Shown piece after piece: positions 34,036 to 43,928 of a stretch of DNA of 64,000 nt. The notes below the pieces were generated by a model. That model did not search any database. It had not been told where the DNA came from and saw only the letters and a list, made by a program, of their open reading frames with translations. The stretch covers positions 2,741,001 through 2,805,000 of the forward strand of contig NC_015703.1 of the NCBI RefSeq assembly GCF_000218895.1, read 5' to 3'. Source of the DNA: Runella slithyformis DSM 19594. GTDB taxonomy: Bacteria > Bacteroidota > Bacteroidia > Cytophagales > Spirosomataceae. Position 1 is the stretch's first letter; the number at the start of each line of letters is the position of its first letter. The position numbers were made by a program, and so were the translations under genes.

Positions 34036-35379
34036 TTATCCCTTATAGAAAATCCATTTCGACAACTCCCTGTAATTCACTTTTTTACCGTACATCAGAA
34101 TGCCGATGCGGTAGATACGTCCGGCAAGCCACGTAGTGCCCATGAATCCAAGTACCAGTAAAAACATCGAAAGGGCAATTTCCCAGGCCGGTACGCCAAA
34201 CGGAATACGGGCCATCATTACTACCGACGAGGTAAAGGGAATCATTGACGTCCAGAAGGCCAGGGCACCGTCGGGCTGATTGATGGCCAGCTGAGCAAAA
34301 AAGATGGAGGCAATGATGGGGAGCATAATGGGGAACGTAAACTGCCCCGCCTCCTGCTGATTCTCAACGGAAGCGCCGATCGCGGCATACAGCGAGCTGT
34401 ATAACAGGTAGCCTCCCAAAAAGTAAAAAATAAAACAGATGAAAATTTTGGCTAAAGGAAGAGAGTTGGCCGACTCCATGAATTTATTCATGGTCTGCAA
34501 CGTGCTGTTCTGCGACTTCTCCATCTCTTTCTTCAGTTCGGGGTCTGCCTGCTCAGCCTGCTTATTCAGCACTTCCTGAGTAGCGGTAAATCGGTTGAAT
34601 CCAAACAGCGTTTGAGTGGCAGTGGTCACCCCAAACGTCAGGATACCCCACAGCACAAATTGCGTCAGACCTACAGCGGCTACGCCCAAGATTTTGCCCA
34701 TCATCAATTCAAAAGGCTTGACCGAAGAAATGATGACCTCAATGATGCGATTGGACTTTTCTTCCATCACGCCCTGCATTACGCCGGCACCGTAGATAAG
34801 GATAAAAATGTAAAGCAAAAAAGCTGCCGCGTAGCCTGCTACATAGGCCGCTATGGTGCTGCTTGACTGGGTTTTGCCTTCGTCGTTGAGGCTAAAGGTC
34901 TGGGCGTCAACGTCCAGGTTGGCTTCTTCGATGACCTGTTGCGTGATGCCCGCTTTGGAAAGCTTAATGTTGCGAAGCTCCTGCTGAACGATTTTCTCTA
35001 TGCGGTTTTGCTGCATAGGCCCGATGTTTTTGGCGGCATAGATCTGCACGCCCTTCGGCCGGGCCATGATATCGGCCGGGATAAATACCAGCAGATTCTG
35101 CTCTTTGTCTTTTAAATTCTTTTGGGCCGCTGCAATTGGTCCGCTGATAAACTCAAACGTAGTGTTGGCATCGCTTTTGAACTTATTTTTAAACAAACCG
35201 CTTTCGTCGATAACCTGAATGGTCTTACGTTCGTTGTTGAACGAGCCTACCGCCGCCCAGATGATAATGCCGTAAAAGGCCGCGATCAGCAGGGGGGTCA
35301 AAAGAGTCATGACAATAAATGACTTTTTACGCACACGTACCAGGTATTCGCGTTTGAGGACAAGGAATATATTTCTCAT
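34036..35379 (-). CDS. ABC exporter permease (NatB/ABC-2 type)
   Basis: 447 residues from the ATG at 35379 (MRNIFLVLKREYLVRVRKKSF); the longer frame adds nine residues without support. One N-terminal helix, a large extracytoplasmic domain (about 45-180), then five or six C-terminal helices: the ABC-2 exporter layout of NatB. VIISSVKPFELMMGKILG is the coupling-helix region typical of the family. It lies 82 bp after its ATPase gene and is surely its partner. NatAB in Bacillus exports sodium; substrate here is not known. Confidence 0.88.
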   Translation of the reverse strand: MRNIFLVLKREYLVRVRKKSFIVMTLLTPLLIAAFYGIIIWAAVGSFNNERKTIQVIDESGLFKNKFKSDANTTFEFISGPIAAAQKNLKDKEQNLLVFIPADIMARPKGVQIYAAKNIGPMQQNRIEKIVQQELRNIKLSKAGITQQVIEEANLDVDAQTFSLNDEGKTQSSSTIAAYVAGYAAAFLLYIFILIYGAGVMQGVMEEKSNRIIEVIISSVKPFELMMGKILGVAAVGLTQFVLWGILTFGVTTATQTLFGFNRFTATQEVLNKQAEQADPELKKEMEKSQNSTLQTMNKFMESANSLPLAKIFICFIFYFLGGYLLYSSLYAAIGASVENQQEAGQFTFPIMLPIIASIFFAQLAINQPDGALAFWTSMIPFTSSVVMMARIPFGVPAWEIALSMFLLVLGFMGTTWLAGRIYRIGILMYGKKVNYRELSKWIFYKG

Positions 35380-35461
35380 AGCTTCAATGGGATTTATAAG
35401 TAGCATTCATGTTGGTTGGAAATAATAAACATGAATACTGTAGTGTATATCGGTCAATATT

Positions 35462-36397
35462 TTATTGTACGTTGCTGATTTCTTCGGGCATTGTACCGCC
35501 AACGGCTTTAATGAAGATATCGTTGAAAGAAGGAATGTTTTCGTGAAAGGAAACCAATTCCACCTGACTGATAAGATTGCCCACCAAGGCATTGACGGAG
35601 GCATCGCCCACCAATCGTATAGTGGCTTTCGTAAGCGAATCTTCGTCGGTTTTTTGCGAGATGAGCTCAAAATCGGCCGGCAGAGATTCCAATACTCCGT
35701 GATACGTAACCGAGTAGCTGTTTTCTTTGAACTGATCTTTTACCTGTTTTTTACTCCCTTTCAGGATCACGTTCGATTTATGGATCAGGGCCATATGGTC
35801 GCAGAGCTCTTCCACGGATTCCATGCGGTGGGTGGAGAAAATGATGGTGGTCCCTTTGTCGCGCAGCTCAAGGATCTCATCTTTGATCAGATTGGCGTTG
35901 ATGGGGTCAAACCCGGAGAAGGGTTCATCCAGAATGATCAGCTTCGGTTCATGCATGACCGTGGCCACAAACTGAATTTTTTGCTGCATACCTTTGGAAA
36001 GGTCTTCAATGCTTTTGGTCCACCAGGTTTTGATGTCGAATTTTTGGAACCAAATTTTCAGCTTATCCATGGCTTCACGCTCCGAAAGCCCTTTAAGCTG
36101 CGCCAGATAGAGCAATTGCTCGCCCACTTTCATTTTTTTGTACAGCCCGCGCTCTTCCGGCAGGTAGCCGATGTGCTTAATATGCTGCGGGCGCAGGCGC
36201 TCACCGTCAAGCAGCACGTAGCCTTCGTCGGGGGCAGTAATCTGCGTAATGATCCGGATAAGCGACGTTTTTCCTGCGCCGTTAGGACCAAGCAATCCAA
36301 AAATAGTGCCTTGCGGAACATCTAAACTCACCCCGTCGAGGGCGCGATGCGAAGCGTATTGTTTTACGACATCATGAACTTCAAGAATGTTAGCCAT
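35462..36397 (-). CDS. ABC transporter ATP-binding protein (NatA type)
   Basis: 311 residues from the ATG at 36397. Walker A GLLGPNGAGKTSL (about 36-48), Q-loop near GYLPEERGLYKK, signature LSKGMQQKIQF, Walker B LIILDEPFSGFDP, and the H-loop FSTHRMESVEELCD are all intact. The EERGLY form of the Q-loop region and the C-terminal 80 residues match the NatA-like subgroup. It precedes the permease gene on the minus strand, giving a two-gene exporter. Confidence 0.95.
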   Translation of the reverse strand: MANILEVHDVVKQYASHRALDGVSLDVPQGTIFGLLGPNGAGKTSLIRIITQITAPDEGYVLLDGERLRPQHIKHIGYLPEERGLYKKMKVGEQLLYLAQLKGLSEREAMDKLKIWFQKFDIKTWWTKSIEDLSKGMQQKIQFVATVMHEPKLIILDEPFSGFDPINANLIKDEILELRDKGTTIIFSTHRMESVEELCDHMALIHKSNVILKGSKKQVKDQFKENSYSVTYHGVLESLPADFELISQKTDEDSLTKATIRLVGDASVNALVGNLISQVELVSFHENIPSFNDIFIKAVGGTMPEEISNVQ

Positions 36398-36681
36398 ATA
36401 GTTAAAGTTAAGAAGCAAAGGGCTGTGAAAAAGCAGGAAGCGTAGAGCTCCTCTGCTCATAAGAGCCCGAAAAATAAGCCCGTGCGTGAGCTACTATCAA
36501 GCGAATGCGGATAGTAGGGGGATTTGGAAGGATAAGCGGCAAAAATACTGCGCTGCATAATTCGGTATACCGATCTGTTGAGTTTCTGCGTAATCAAATA
36601 ATGAGCGGAGCGCAAAAAAACCAGGCAGAGGTTGTAGACTATATTGAGTACCCATGAAAATAAACAGCCTTTTTCAGAGCC
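36398..36681. other. Intergenic stretch upstream of the exporter
   Basis: No gene seen. It should carry the promoter of the minus-strand ABC exporter. The last part adjoins the decayed sigma gene. Confidence 0.4.
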
Positions 36682-36867
36682 TTATGGTTTCAGTTTTCCA
36701 TATTTTTCTTTAGTGAAAAGAGTCCAATAAAGGATTTTGACTATTTTTAAAAATATTCTAAGCAGTACGTTTGAATAATGATCATAGAGCGGCGCAAATA
36801 TTCGTTCATCGCGAACGAGTAACCCTCTGACAAGGGCGTCTTCAGAAATGGGCAGTTGTGATTTCAA
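36682..36867 (-). pseudogene. Remnant of an ECF sigma factor gene
   Basis: 61 codons. The first 40 residues (SEDALVRGLLVRDERIFAPL, then YDHYSNVLLRI) match the region 2.1 start of ECF sigma factors. After KIVK the frame loses the family pattern, although a frame-shifted RKIWKTE echoes the FVKIWKN part of region 2, consistent with a small deletion plus frameshift. Region 4 is absent. It cannot encode a working sigma factor. Confidence 0.65.
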
Positions 36868-37129
36868 GATCTAACCTAAACGTTGAACAGCGTATAAATA
36901 TCCTAAAAAAGATATTCTTTTTTACTATTTTTCATTTTTAAAGGTAATAAAAATGAAATAACCGGTATATGTCAGTATATGATAAGAACAGTTTGTATTG
37001 ATGGCCTCTCTTAATTAATGCAATTGATTCTGAATGTTATTGATTGGTTGGTTTACAGGGATCATTTTACTGAAACGATACTGTTTGATAGAAACCTATT
37101 GAAACCTATTTCAGGCAACAATAACTCGT

Positions 37130-37168
37130 TATTCATTCGTCATTCGTTCATTCGTCATTCTGAGTACC
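37130..37168. repeat. GAATGACGA simple repeat array, copy 3
   Basis: Seen as ATTCGTCATTC units on the plus strand, about two to three copies, 30 bp upstream of the cytochrome c start. The stretch from 36868 to this array is AT-rich with no gene. Confidence 0.7.
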
Positions 37169-37196
37169 CATTCTTTATACATAAACTTTCAACTAC

Positions 37197-38198
37197 ATGA
37201 AAAAAGCTCTGAAAATGTTTGGCGTCGTACTGGGCGTGATTGTCGCCGGTGTTCTGGTCGTATTATCGTACGTAAAATTTGCCCTTCCCGACGTGGGCGA
37301 TGCCCCTGATTTTAAAGTGGAAGCAACGCCCGAGCGTGTCCAACGCGGTAAATACCTCGCCAACCACGTAACGGTTTGCATGGATTGTCACAGTACCCGC
37401 GATTACAGCTTATTTTCGGCGCCGTTGGTTCCCGGTACGTTAGGCAAAGGAGGGGAAATCTTTGATCAAAAAGCAGGTTTTCCGGGAAGGTTCACCTCGA
37501 AAAATATCACTCCTGCGGGCATTGGGGACTGGACCGACGGCGAAATTTACCGAGCCATCACCACGGGCGTAAGCCGCGACGGTCACGCTTTTTTTCCGGT
37601 CATGCCCTATCCCTATTATGGCAGCATGGACGATGAAGACGCCAAAAGTATAGTGGCTTACCTGCGTACGCTCAAGCCCATTGCTTCCAACCCGGACGCT
37701 TCGGAAGCGGATTTTCCGTTTAATTTTATCATCAATACCATTCCCCAAAAAGCCACCCCTTCCAAACGCCCCGCTGAAACGGATGCAGTGGCTTCGGGTA
37801 AGTACCTGGTCACGATGGCCGCCTGTGTGGAATGTCATACGCAGGTGGATAAAGGACAGATCATTCCCGAAAAAATGTTTGCGGGCGGTCGAGAGTTCAA
37901 CCTGCCTTCCGGGGTGTTAATTACGCCTAACATTACGCCCGATAAGGAAACCGGCATTGGAAAATGGACCAAAGAGGCATTTATTTCCCGGTTCAGGTCC
38001 TACGCCGACAGTTCCTATAAACCCCACAAAGTAGGCCCTAGTGAATTTCAGACCATCATGCCCTGGACCATGTATGGCGGCATGAGCGAGCAGGATCTGG
38101 GCGCTATGTATACCTATCTAATGTCGGTGCCGCCCATCAGGAATGCGGTGCCGGAGAAGTTTAAACCGGCTGAGTCCAAAACAGTGGCTATGCGTTAG
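37197..38198 (+). CDS. Membrane-anchored dihaem cytochrome c
   Basis: 333 residues. An N-terminal transmembrane anchor (VVLGVIVAGVLVVLSYV) holds two cytochrome c domains in the periplasm. Haem sites CMDCH at 61-65 and CVECH at 210-214; likely distal Met ligands lie in FFPVMPYP and TIMPWTMY. It resembles the dihaem subunits that link alcohol/aldehyde dehydrogenases or other periplasmic oxidations to the respiratory chain. No dehydrogenase gene is adjacent. A SdiA-regulated-type lipoprotein gene follows after 82 bp. Confidence 0.9.
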   Translation: MKKALKMFGVVLGVIVAGVLVVLSYVKFALPDVGDAPDFKVEATPERVQRGKYLANHVTVCMDCHSTRDYSLFSAPLVPGTLGKGGEIFDQKAGFPGRFTSKNITPAGIGDWTDGEIYRAITTGVSRDGHAFFPVMPYPYYGSMDDEDAKSIVAYLRTLKPIASNPDASEADFPFNFIINTIPQKATPSKRPAETDAVASGKYLVTMAACVECHTQVDKGQIIPEKMFAGGREFNLPSGVLITPNITPDKETGIGKWTKEAFISRFRSYADSSYKPHKVGPSEFQTIMPWTMYGGMSEQDLGAMYTYLMSVPPIRNAVPEKFKPAESKTVAMR

Positions 38199-38280
38199 CG
38201 GAAATCAGAATATGCCGCCGACAGTGTGCAATCGGTTGTTTTATAGTATTTTGCGTCATTATCACTAAATAAACTAAACC

Positions 38281-39153
38281 ATGGGCATTGTTATGCGAGT
38301 GTTTGTAATTCTTGTTCTGCTGACGGGCATCCTATCCTGTAACCCAAGCGAGAAAGACGAAAAAAAGAAAGAAGCGGCGTCGATGACGACTTTTACGTAC
38401 GACTTGGCCCAACCGGCAGAAACGTATACCTTGCCTAAAGAGCTGAAAGAAATATCGGGGATTGCCTATTACAGAGACAATCAACTTCTGTGTGTGCAGG
38501 ACGAAGAGGGCGAGGTATTTGTGTATGATGCAGCGCAACAAAAAATCACGGAAAGCCATCGTTTCGGGCCTCCCGGCGATTACGAGGGCGTTGAGAAAAT
38601 AGACGATGATATTTATGCTCTGCGCAGTGACGGCACTCTGTTTAACTTTAAGTTCGGTAACAAAGAAACGCGCGAGATCGAAACCGGATTGCCCGGTAAA
38701 AATGACGTAGAAGGACTGGCTTATGATGCTTCGACCAAACGCCTTTTACTGGCGGTCAAAGAACCCTCTAAAAAAGCGGTCAAAGACGATGATAAAGTAA
38801 TTTTTTCGTTTGATTTGAAAAGCAGAAGGGTGTTTACTGAACGGGAACTGAAATCCAAACAGTTTGATCAGATTGGGGTCAAAGGCAAAGACTGGAAAGC
38901 CTTTATGCCCTCCGATATTGCGATACATCCTAAAACCCGCGAGATGTATCTGCTCAGTTCGGCCGGCCACCGTTTGATTGTCTTTACCCCCGGGGGAGTG
39001 CCGATCAAAAACATGGCCCTTGACCCAACGCTGTTCAGACAGCCCGAAGGGATCTGCTTTACCCCCGAAGGTACTCTGTATATTTCCAGCGAAGGCGGAA
39101 AAAAAGAAGGGTATATTCTTAAATTTAACCCCATGGGCGGCATTGTTAACTAA
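38281..39153 (+). CDS. SdiA-regulated-domain lipoprotein
   Basis: 290 residues (285 if it starts at the internal ATG MRVFVIL). Lipobox GILSC near residue 20. The rest is a beta-propeller-like domain with ELKEISGIAYYRDNQ, GDYEGVEKIDDDIYAL, NDVEGLAYDASTKRLLLA and RQPEGICFTPEGTLYISSEGG. These four-stranded blade repeats match the SdiA-regulated protein family. The function is unknown; surface or periplasmic sensing or binding is plausible from the fold. Confidence 0.85.
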   Translation: MGIVMRVFVILVLLTGILSCNPSEKDEKKKEAASMTTFTYDLAQPAETYTLPKELKEISGIAYYRDNQLLCVQDEEGEVFVYDAAQQKITESHRFGPPGDYEGVEKIDDDIYALRSDGTLFNFKFGNKETREIETGLPGKNDVEGLAYDASTKRLLLAVKEPSKKAVKDDDKVIFSFDLKSRRVFTERELKSKQFDQIGVKGKDWKAFMPSDIAIHPKTREMYLLSSAGHRLIVFTPGGVPIKNMALDPTLFRQPEGICFTPEGTLYISSEGGKKEGYILKFNPMGGIVN

Positions 39154-39187
39154 AGTTGATTTTGCCCGTTTTGAGGCTATTTTAGCA

Positions 39188-39225
39188 AGACCCGACGCGG
39201 AGAACAATCCTTCTGCGTCGGGTCT
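39188..39225. terminator. Terminator between the SdiA-regulated-type gene and the S9 peptidase gene
   Basis: Arms AGACCCGACGC (39188-39198) and GCGTCGGGTCT (39215-39225) around a 16-nt loop, followed by TTT. It lies between convergent genes. Confidence 0.75.
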
Positions 39226-39359
39226 TTAGATTGATAATGAATAAAATAACGTAAATATCTCGTTGCCAAAGGCAGAAATCGGATGTTTTACAGCACTGTT
39301 TCTGCGAAAATCAGCGCTGTAGTTGAATCTGTGTTCATCTGCGGGAAATTAATAACGGC

Positions 39360-41465
39360 TTACAATTTCTTCTGAAAAAAAGCCGCAATGGCTTTGTTGA
39401 CCTTTACCTGATTGGCGTGCATCATAAAATGGTGCGTATCATCTACAATCACCAAGGTTTCCATCGGAATACCGGCCGCTTCCACGCGTCGTACCAAGTC
39501 GGTACTTTGGCTGAAACGCACGTTGCGATCGTCGTCGCCGTGGATGAAAAGGACGGGCGATTTCCACGTGTTTACGTACGCGATCGGCGAAGATTTCCAG
39601 GCCACCTCCGTAGCCCGTACGGCATCGGGAGCGCGTTCGTATTGGTCGGGCATCAGCATGTTTCTCGTGCGCTCAACGGTACGGTCATGAACGCCGTGAA
39701 TATCGACGCCTGCGGAAAACAGTTTGGAATCGCGCCCCAACGCTAAGGCCGTCAGAAAGCCGCCGTAAGAGCCGCCGTAGATGCCGATGCGCTTGGGATC
39801 TATTTGTGATTGTTTGGCGAGCCACTCTCCGGCGGCTTTGATGTCAGTGTATTCCGAAGCGCCGTTCGAGCCGCCGTTTTTAGGGTTATGAAATTCGTAC
39901 CCGTAGCCGATGCCCAGACGATAGTTGACCGATAGTACTACATACCCAAGACTCGCCAAATACTGATTCATGGCATAAGCATTGGAGTAATAATCGCCGT
40001 AGTTCCAGCCCAGCAGCATTTGTCGCGGCGGGCCGCCGTGAACGTATACAATGGCCGGCTTTTTGGCCGGGCCGCCGGCTTTCTCGAAAAGTTGACAGTG
40101 AATCACCATGCCGTCGGGCGATTTGAACACGACCTGTTTGGGGGTTACTAAGTCTGCGGTCGGATAGTTGGCGGGCAGACGGTCGGCGGCGAGAAGTTTG
40201 GGTTCTCCGCCGTTGGCCGGCAGTATGCAGGGGAGGGGAGGCCGTTGGGTAGTAGCACCGATAAAAGCCAACGCTTTTCCGTCGCCTGTCAGGACCGGAA
40301 ACCATTCCAGTCCCGCTCCGGGCGTCATTACCTGCATATCGGCACGGTCTACGGAAACTTTGACAACGTGACGTCGGTCGATGTCCAGCGGGTCAGTGCC
40401 TGCATTTGCCGCAAAAACCAATGATTTTCCATCGGTACTGAGTTGAATATGTTCGCACATGAAATTGCCCGGTGTGAGCAGCAATGGTGCGCCGCCCTGC
40501 TCCGGCAACGAATACAAATGCGGCCACCCGTCGTGGTAGGAAAGAAAAACAATACGGTTGGCGGCCCAGTGTAGGTTAGTTCCCCCGTGGGTATTGGGCA
40601 CCGAGCCGTTCAGTCGTTTAGGCGCGGTCCAAAGCGTTTTAGCTTCTCCTGTACTGACCTCTGCGGTCATGATCGACCACGGAATATGTTTTCTTGCAAG
40701 AATGGAGTCGGGTTTTCCTCCCAGTCCATCGGTACGAACAAAGGCTATCTTTTTTCCATCGGGCGACCAGCGTGGTGAGCCGTCGCGTTTGTATTGCGGG
40801 TCCAGCCAGACGACAGGCGTTTTGGCATCGGTATATACTCCGATAAAACTATGATCGACGCGGTTGGACTGAAACGCCAGTCGACTGCCATCGGGCGACC
40901 ATACCGGCGAGCCATTGGTGCCCCGCGCCGAAAACAGCATGGTCGCTGCCGCCGAGCCATCAATGGGAACGCTGTAAATCTGTCCGCCTTTGACAAAAGC
41001 CACTCTGTCACTTTTGGGAGAAATAACGGGGTCTTCCCCTTCACCCAACGCTTTAGGCTCACCGCCTTCAAAAGGCACCGCCCATAGTTGTACTTTGGGC
41101 GGGATGGGATTAAAGGTAGGGTTGACGGGCTGTTCATCGCCCCAGTTGGAGCCGTGGTCGCCGCCGCGTACATAAATCACCCATTTACCGTTGGCCGAAA
41201 GGGCCACACTGCTGAGTTCCTGGCCATCGTCCTGTGTATAATTGGTTAGGCGGCGTGCTTTAAAATCGGGCCCTTCGGCCACGTAAATGTTGCGTTGGCC
41301 CTGCTCGTTGAACGCCCAGGCAATGCGTGATCCGGTGGCGGCGGCGGTCAGCTCATTGGGAAAAGGGTAAGATTTGACAGCCTCCATGTTGAGGCCGCTC
41401 TGTGCCCGGGAAGTGACGCAGAGAAAATAAAGTAACAGGGTGAAGAGAGGTAGCGCAGATTTCAT
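39360..41465 (-). CDS. S9-family prolyl oligopeptidase-like serine peptidase, exported
   Basis: 701 residues with a signal peptide ending in TSRA before Q. A WD40/TolB-like beta-propeller (about 40-430; SPVWSPDGSRLAF, SPRWSPDGKKIAF) gates an alpha/beta hydrolase domain. Catalytic Ser566 is in GGSYGG, Asp in HGDDDRNV and His in DDTHHF. YVHGGPP and NYRLGIGYG mark the oxyanion region. It should cleave short peptides in the periplasm, as other Bacteroidota S9 enzymes do. It is a single gene. Confidence 0.94.
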   Translation of the reverse strand: MKSALPLFTLLLYFLCVTSRAQSGLNMEAVKSYPFPNELTAAATGSRIAWAFNEQGQRNIYVAEGPDFKARRLTNYTQDDGQELSSVALSANGKWVIYVRGGDHGSNWGDEQPVNPTFNPIPPKVQLWAVPFEGGEPKALGEGEDPVISPKSDRVAFVKGGQIYSVPIDGSAAATMLFSARGTNGSPVWSPDGSRLAFQSNRVDHSFIGVYTDAKTPVVWLDPQYKRDGSPRWSPDGKKIAFVRTDGLGGKPDSILARKHIPWSIMTAEVSTGEAKTLWTAPKRLNGSVPNTHGGTNLHWAANRIVFLSYHDGWPHLYSLPEQGGAPLLLTPGNFMCEHIQLSTDGKSLVFAANAGTDPLDIDRRHVVKVSVDRADMQVMTPGAGLEWFPVLTGDGKALAFIGATTQRPPLPCILPANGGEPKLLAADRLPANYPTADLVTPKQVVFKSPDGMVIHCQLFEKAGGPAKKPAIVYVHGGPPRQMLLGWNYGDYYSNAYAMNQYLASLGYVVLSVNYRLGIGYGYEFHNPKNGGSNGASEYTDIKAAGEWLAKQSQIDPKRIGIYGGSYGGFLTALALGRDSKLFSAGVDIHGVHDRTVERTRNMLMPDQYERAPDAVRATEVAWKSSPIAYVNTWKSPVLFIHGDDDRNVRFSQSTDLVRRVEAAGIPMETLVIVDDTHHFMMHANQVKVNKAIAAFFQKKL

Positions 41466-41720
41466 GAAGTAAGGGGTTGATGCAACCCAAACTTACTAAA
41501 AATCAATCCAATTTTCGATGGCAGGTACCTGTCTCCCGGTCATTTCTTACACATTTCGCAATATAGGTACCGGGCGCTGATAAAGGATTACGAGTGTCAA
41601 ATGCCAAATAGCCTGATCTGCCCGTGTAGCGGTACTACTGAAAGAACTGTGTCAATTCTTTAAAAACTACATTATATTAAAAATAAGCCGTATTTTTCGG
41701 CCCTACTTTTTACCGCACAA

Positions 41721-43115
41721 ATGAAAACCTTTCAAGTCATTTCTCCCGTCGATGGCTCGGTGTATGCGGAGCGCGAATACATCACCGCCAATCAGATCGA
41801 AACCCTCTTAGCCAAAGCCAAAACGGCCCAAAAAGCCTGGAAGAATGTTCCTCTGCGCGAGCGGATCTCCATCTGCGAACGAGCCGTGGAGTATTTTTTA
41901 ACCCATGCCGATGCCATTGGAACAGAGCTCACGTGGCAGATGGGCCGCCCGATTGGGTATACCCCCAATGAGATCCGCCGTGGATTTCAGGAACGTGCCC
42001 GGTATATGATGCATGCGGCGGTAGATGCGTTATCTGACGTATCGGTGTCGGAAAAACAGGGCTTTCAGCGCTTTATCCGTCGAGAAGCCCTCGGTACGGT
42101 GTTTGTGGTGGCTCCGTGGAATTATCCTTACTTAACGTCGGTCAATGTCGTGATTCCGGCCTTGTTGGCGGGCAACACGGTCATTTTAAAGCACGCTCAG
42201 CAAACACCGCTTTGTGCCGAGCGCTACGCTGAAGCCTTCAAAGCGGCCGGTTTGCCCGAAGGTGTTTTTCAATACCTTCATACCACACACGAAGAGGTAG
42301 CCCGTATCATTGATGATCCGCGTGTTGATTTTGTAGCCTTTACGGGCTCGGTATCGGGCGGTCATGCCGTGCAGCGTGCAGCAGCATCGCGTTTCATTGC
42401 CACCGGTTTGGAATTGGGCGGAAAAGACCCCGCCTACGTGCGTGCCGATGCGCCTTTGGCCTTTTCCATCGAAAACCTGGTGGATGGCGCGCTGTTCAAT
42501 TCGGGACAATCCTGCTGCGGTATTGAGCGTATTTATGTCCATGAAAAAGTATATGATGAATTCGTGCACGGGGCAGCGGCGCTGGTTAGTCAATATATAT
42601 TGGGCAATCCGCTGGATGCGGGCGTGCACCTCGGACCTATGGTGCGTACTTCGGCAGCGGAGTTTGTGCGCGGTCAGATCAGCGAAGCCGTCAGTCAGGG
42701 AGCCACGACATTGATCGACCCGGCGTCCTTTGCGCTGAACCAAGCGGGCACTCCCTATTTGGCCCCGCAATTGCTGGTCAATGTCAATCATTCCATGCGG
42801 ATCATGAATGAAGAAACCTTCGGCCCGGCCGTAGGAATCATGAAAGTAAGCAGCGATGAAGAAGCCATTCAACTCATGAACGACAGCGATTATGGCCTTA
42901 CGGCCTCGGTGTGGACAAGCGATGTCGATGCAGCATTGCACATCGGTAACCAAATCGAAACGGGCACCTGGTTCATGAACCGCTGCGATTATCTCGATCC
43001 CGAACTTGCCTGGACGGGTGTGAAAGACTCCGGCCGAGGCTGTACGTTGTCGGCGTTGGGCTATGATGCTCTGACCCGTCCGAAGTCGTTTCATTTGAGA
43101 GTGGAAGGGTATTGA
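41721..43115 (+). CDS. Aldehyde dehydrogenase
   Basis: 464 residues. ALDH-family landmarks: PWNYPY (Asn), cofactor loop FTGSVSGGHAV, general base Glu in LELGGKDP, nucleophile Cys in NSGQSCCGIER, and NEETFGPA. The Cys-Cys after GQS is notable: either could be the nucleophile by position, with the first expected. The subgroup resembles succinate-semialdehyde/betaine-type dehydrogenases, but the aldehyde cannot be named. The glutamine amidotransferase gene follows after 102 bp on the same strand and may share its pathway. Confidence 0.92.
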   Translation: MKTFQVISPVDGSVYAEREYITANQIETLLAKAKTAQKAWKNVPLRERISICERAVEYFLTHADAIGTELTWQMGRPIGYTPNEIRRGFQERARYMMHAAVDALSDVSVSEKQGFQRFIRREALGTVFVVAPWNYPYLTSVNVVIPALLAGNTVILKHAQQTPLCAERYAEAFKAAGLPEGVFQYLHTTHEEVARIIDDPRVDFVAFTGSVSGGHAVQRAAASRFIATGLELGGKDPAYVRADAPLAFSIENLVDGALFNSGQSCCGIERIYVHEKVYDEFVHGAAALVSQYILGNPLDAGVHLGPMVRTSAAEFVRGQISEAVSQGATTLIDPASFALNQAGTPYLAPQLLVNVNHSMRIMNEETFGPAVGIMKVSSDEEAIQLMNDSDYGLTASVWTSDVDAALHIGNQIETGTWFMNRCDYLDPELAWTGVKDSGRGCTLSALGYDALTRPKSFHLRVEGY

Positions 43116-43154
43116 GAAATCTTAACGGGAAAGGATGTAATATACACAAGCCTG

Positions 43155-43191
43155 CTTTGTCGCCCTTTGCATCTCCGGTGCTGACAAAGCC
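43155..43191. repeat. GCTTTGTC inverted repeat
   Basis: GCTTTGTC and GACAAAGC arms separated by 21 nt, in the gap between the aldehyde dehydrogenase and amidotransferase genes; similar to 17424-17468. Confidence 0.45.
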
Positions 43192-43217
43192 GGCAAATAG
43201 TAACGCTTTGTAAAAAA

Positions 43218-43928
43218 ATGAAAGTCGGCCTTTTAGAATGCGATCACGTACGGGAAGAGTTTCGGCCCATTGCGGGCGACTACCGGGATATGTTTCCGGC
43301 ATTATTTATGCCGTTGGCTCCCGACTGGGAATTTGTTTTTTATGACGTAGCCAACGGTCACTTTCCGGCATCGGTAGAAGAATGTGAGGTATATCTCTGT
43401 ACCGGTTCAAAGTCGTCGGTGTATGATGATGAACCGTGGATACATGCCTTAAAAGCATTTGTCCAACAGATATACGCCCAACAAAAAATCTTTTTAGGCG
43501 TATGTTTCGGGCATCAGATGCTGGCCGAAGCCTTGGGAGGTAAAGTTCAAAAATCGGCAGTAGGATGGTGCGTTGGTATTCATGAATTTACGCTGGAAAA
43601 GCCAATGCCTGCCTGGGCGAATCCGTCGCAGGAGCGTATCAATCTGCTGATGATGTGTCAGGATCAGGTACATCAATTGCCCCCCGACAGTACGGTATTA
43701 GCTTCAGCGGATGACTGTCCCGTAGCAATGTTTCGCGTAGGGGAGCGGATGTTGGGCGTGCAGGCGCATCCGGAGTTTCCGGTGTTGTACGAAGAAGCCC
43801 TGATGCGCTCTCGGGTGGAGCGTATCGGTGTCGAGAAAACGGCCAAAGGCTTGGAAAGCCTTAGTCTTCCGCTGCACGGTACACTGATGGCGCAGTGGAT
43901 GGCGGCGTTTGTGAAGTCCGTTTTGTGA
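43218..43928 (+). CDS. Class I glutamine amidotransferase-like protein
   Basis: 236 residues. Nucleophile elbow LGVCFGHQMLAEALGG with catalytic Cys, and VQAHPEFPV with catalytic His, mark a complete class I amidotransferase domain like the stand-alone 'GMP synthase-like' proteins. These hydrolyse glutamine or gamma-glutamyl compounds. Position after an aldehyde dehydrogenase recalls polyamine degradation (PuuD/PuuC) but PuuD belongs to a different C26 subgroup and no PuuA or PuuB is present, so this is only a suggestion. Confidence 0.87.
   Translation: MKVGLLECDHVREEFRPIAGDYRDMFPALFMPLAPDWEFVFYDVANGHFPASVEECEVYLCTGSKSSVYDDEPWIHALKAFVQQIYAQQKIFLGVCFGHQMLAEALGGKVQKSAVGWCVGIHEFTLEKPMPAWANPSQERINLLMMCQDQVHQLPPDSTVLASADDCPVAMFRVGERMLGVQAHPEFPVLYEEALMRSRVERIGVEKTAKGLESLSLPLHGTLMAQWMAAFVKSVL

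Noticed and set aside
41721-43928. A puu (putrescine utilisation) operon
   Set aside because: Only a generic aldehyde dehydrogenase and a non-PuuD amidotransferase are present; no gamma-glutamylputrescine synthetase or oxidase.
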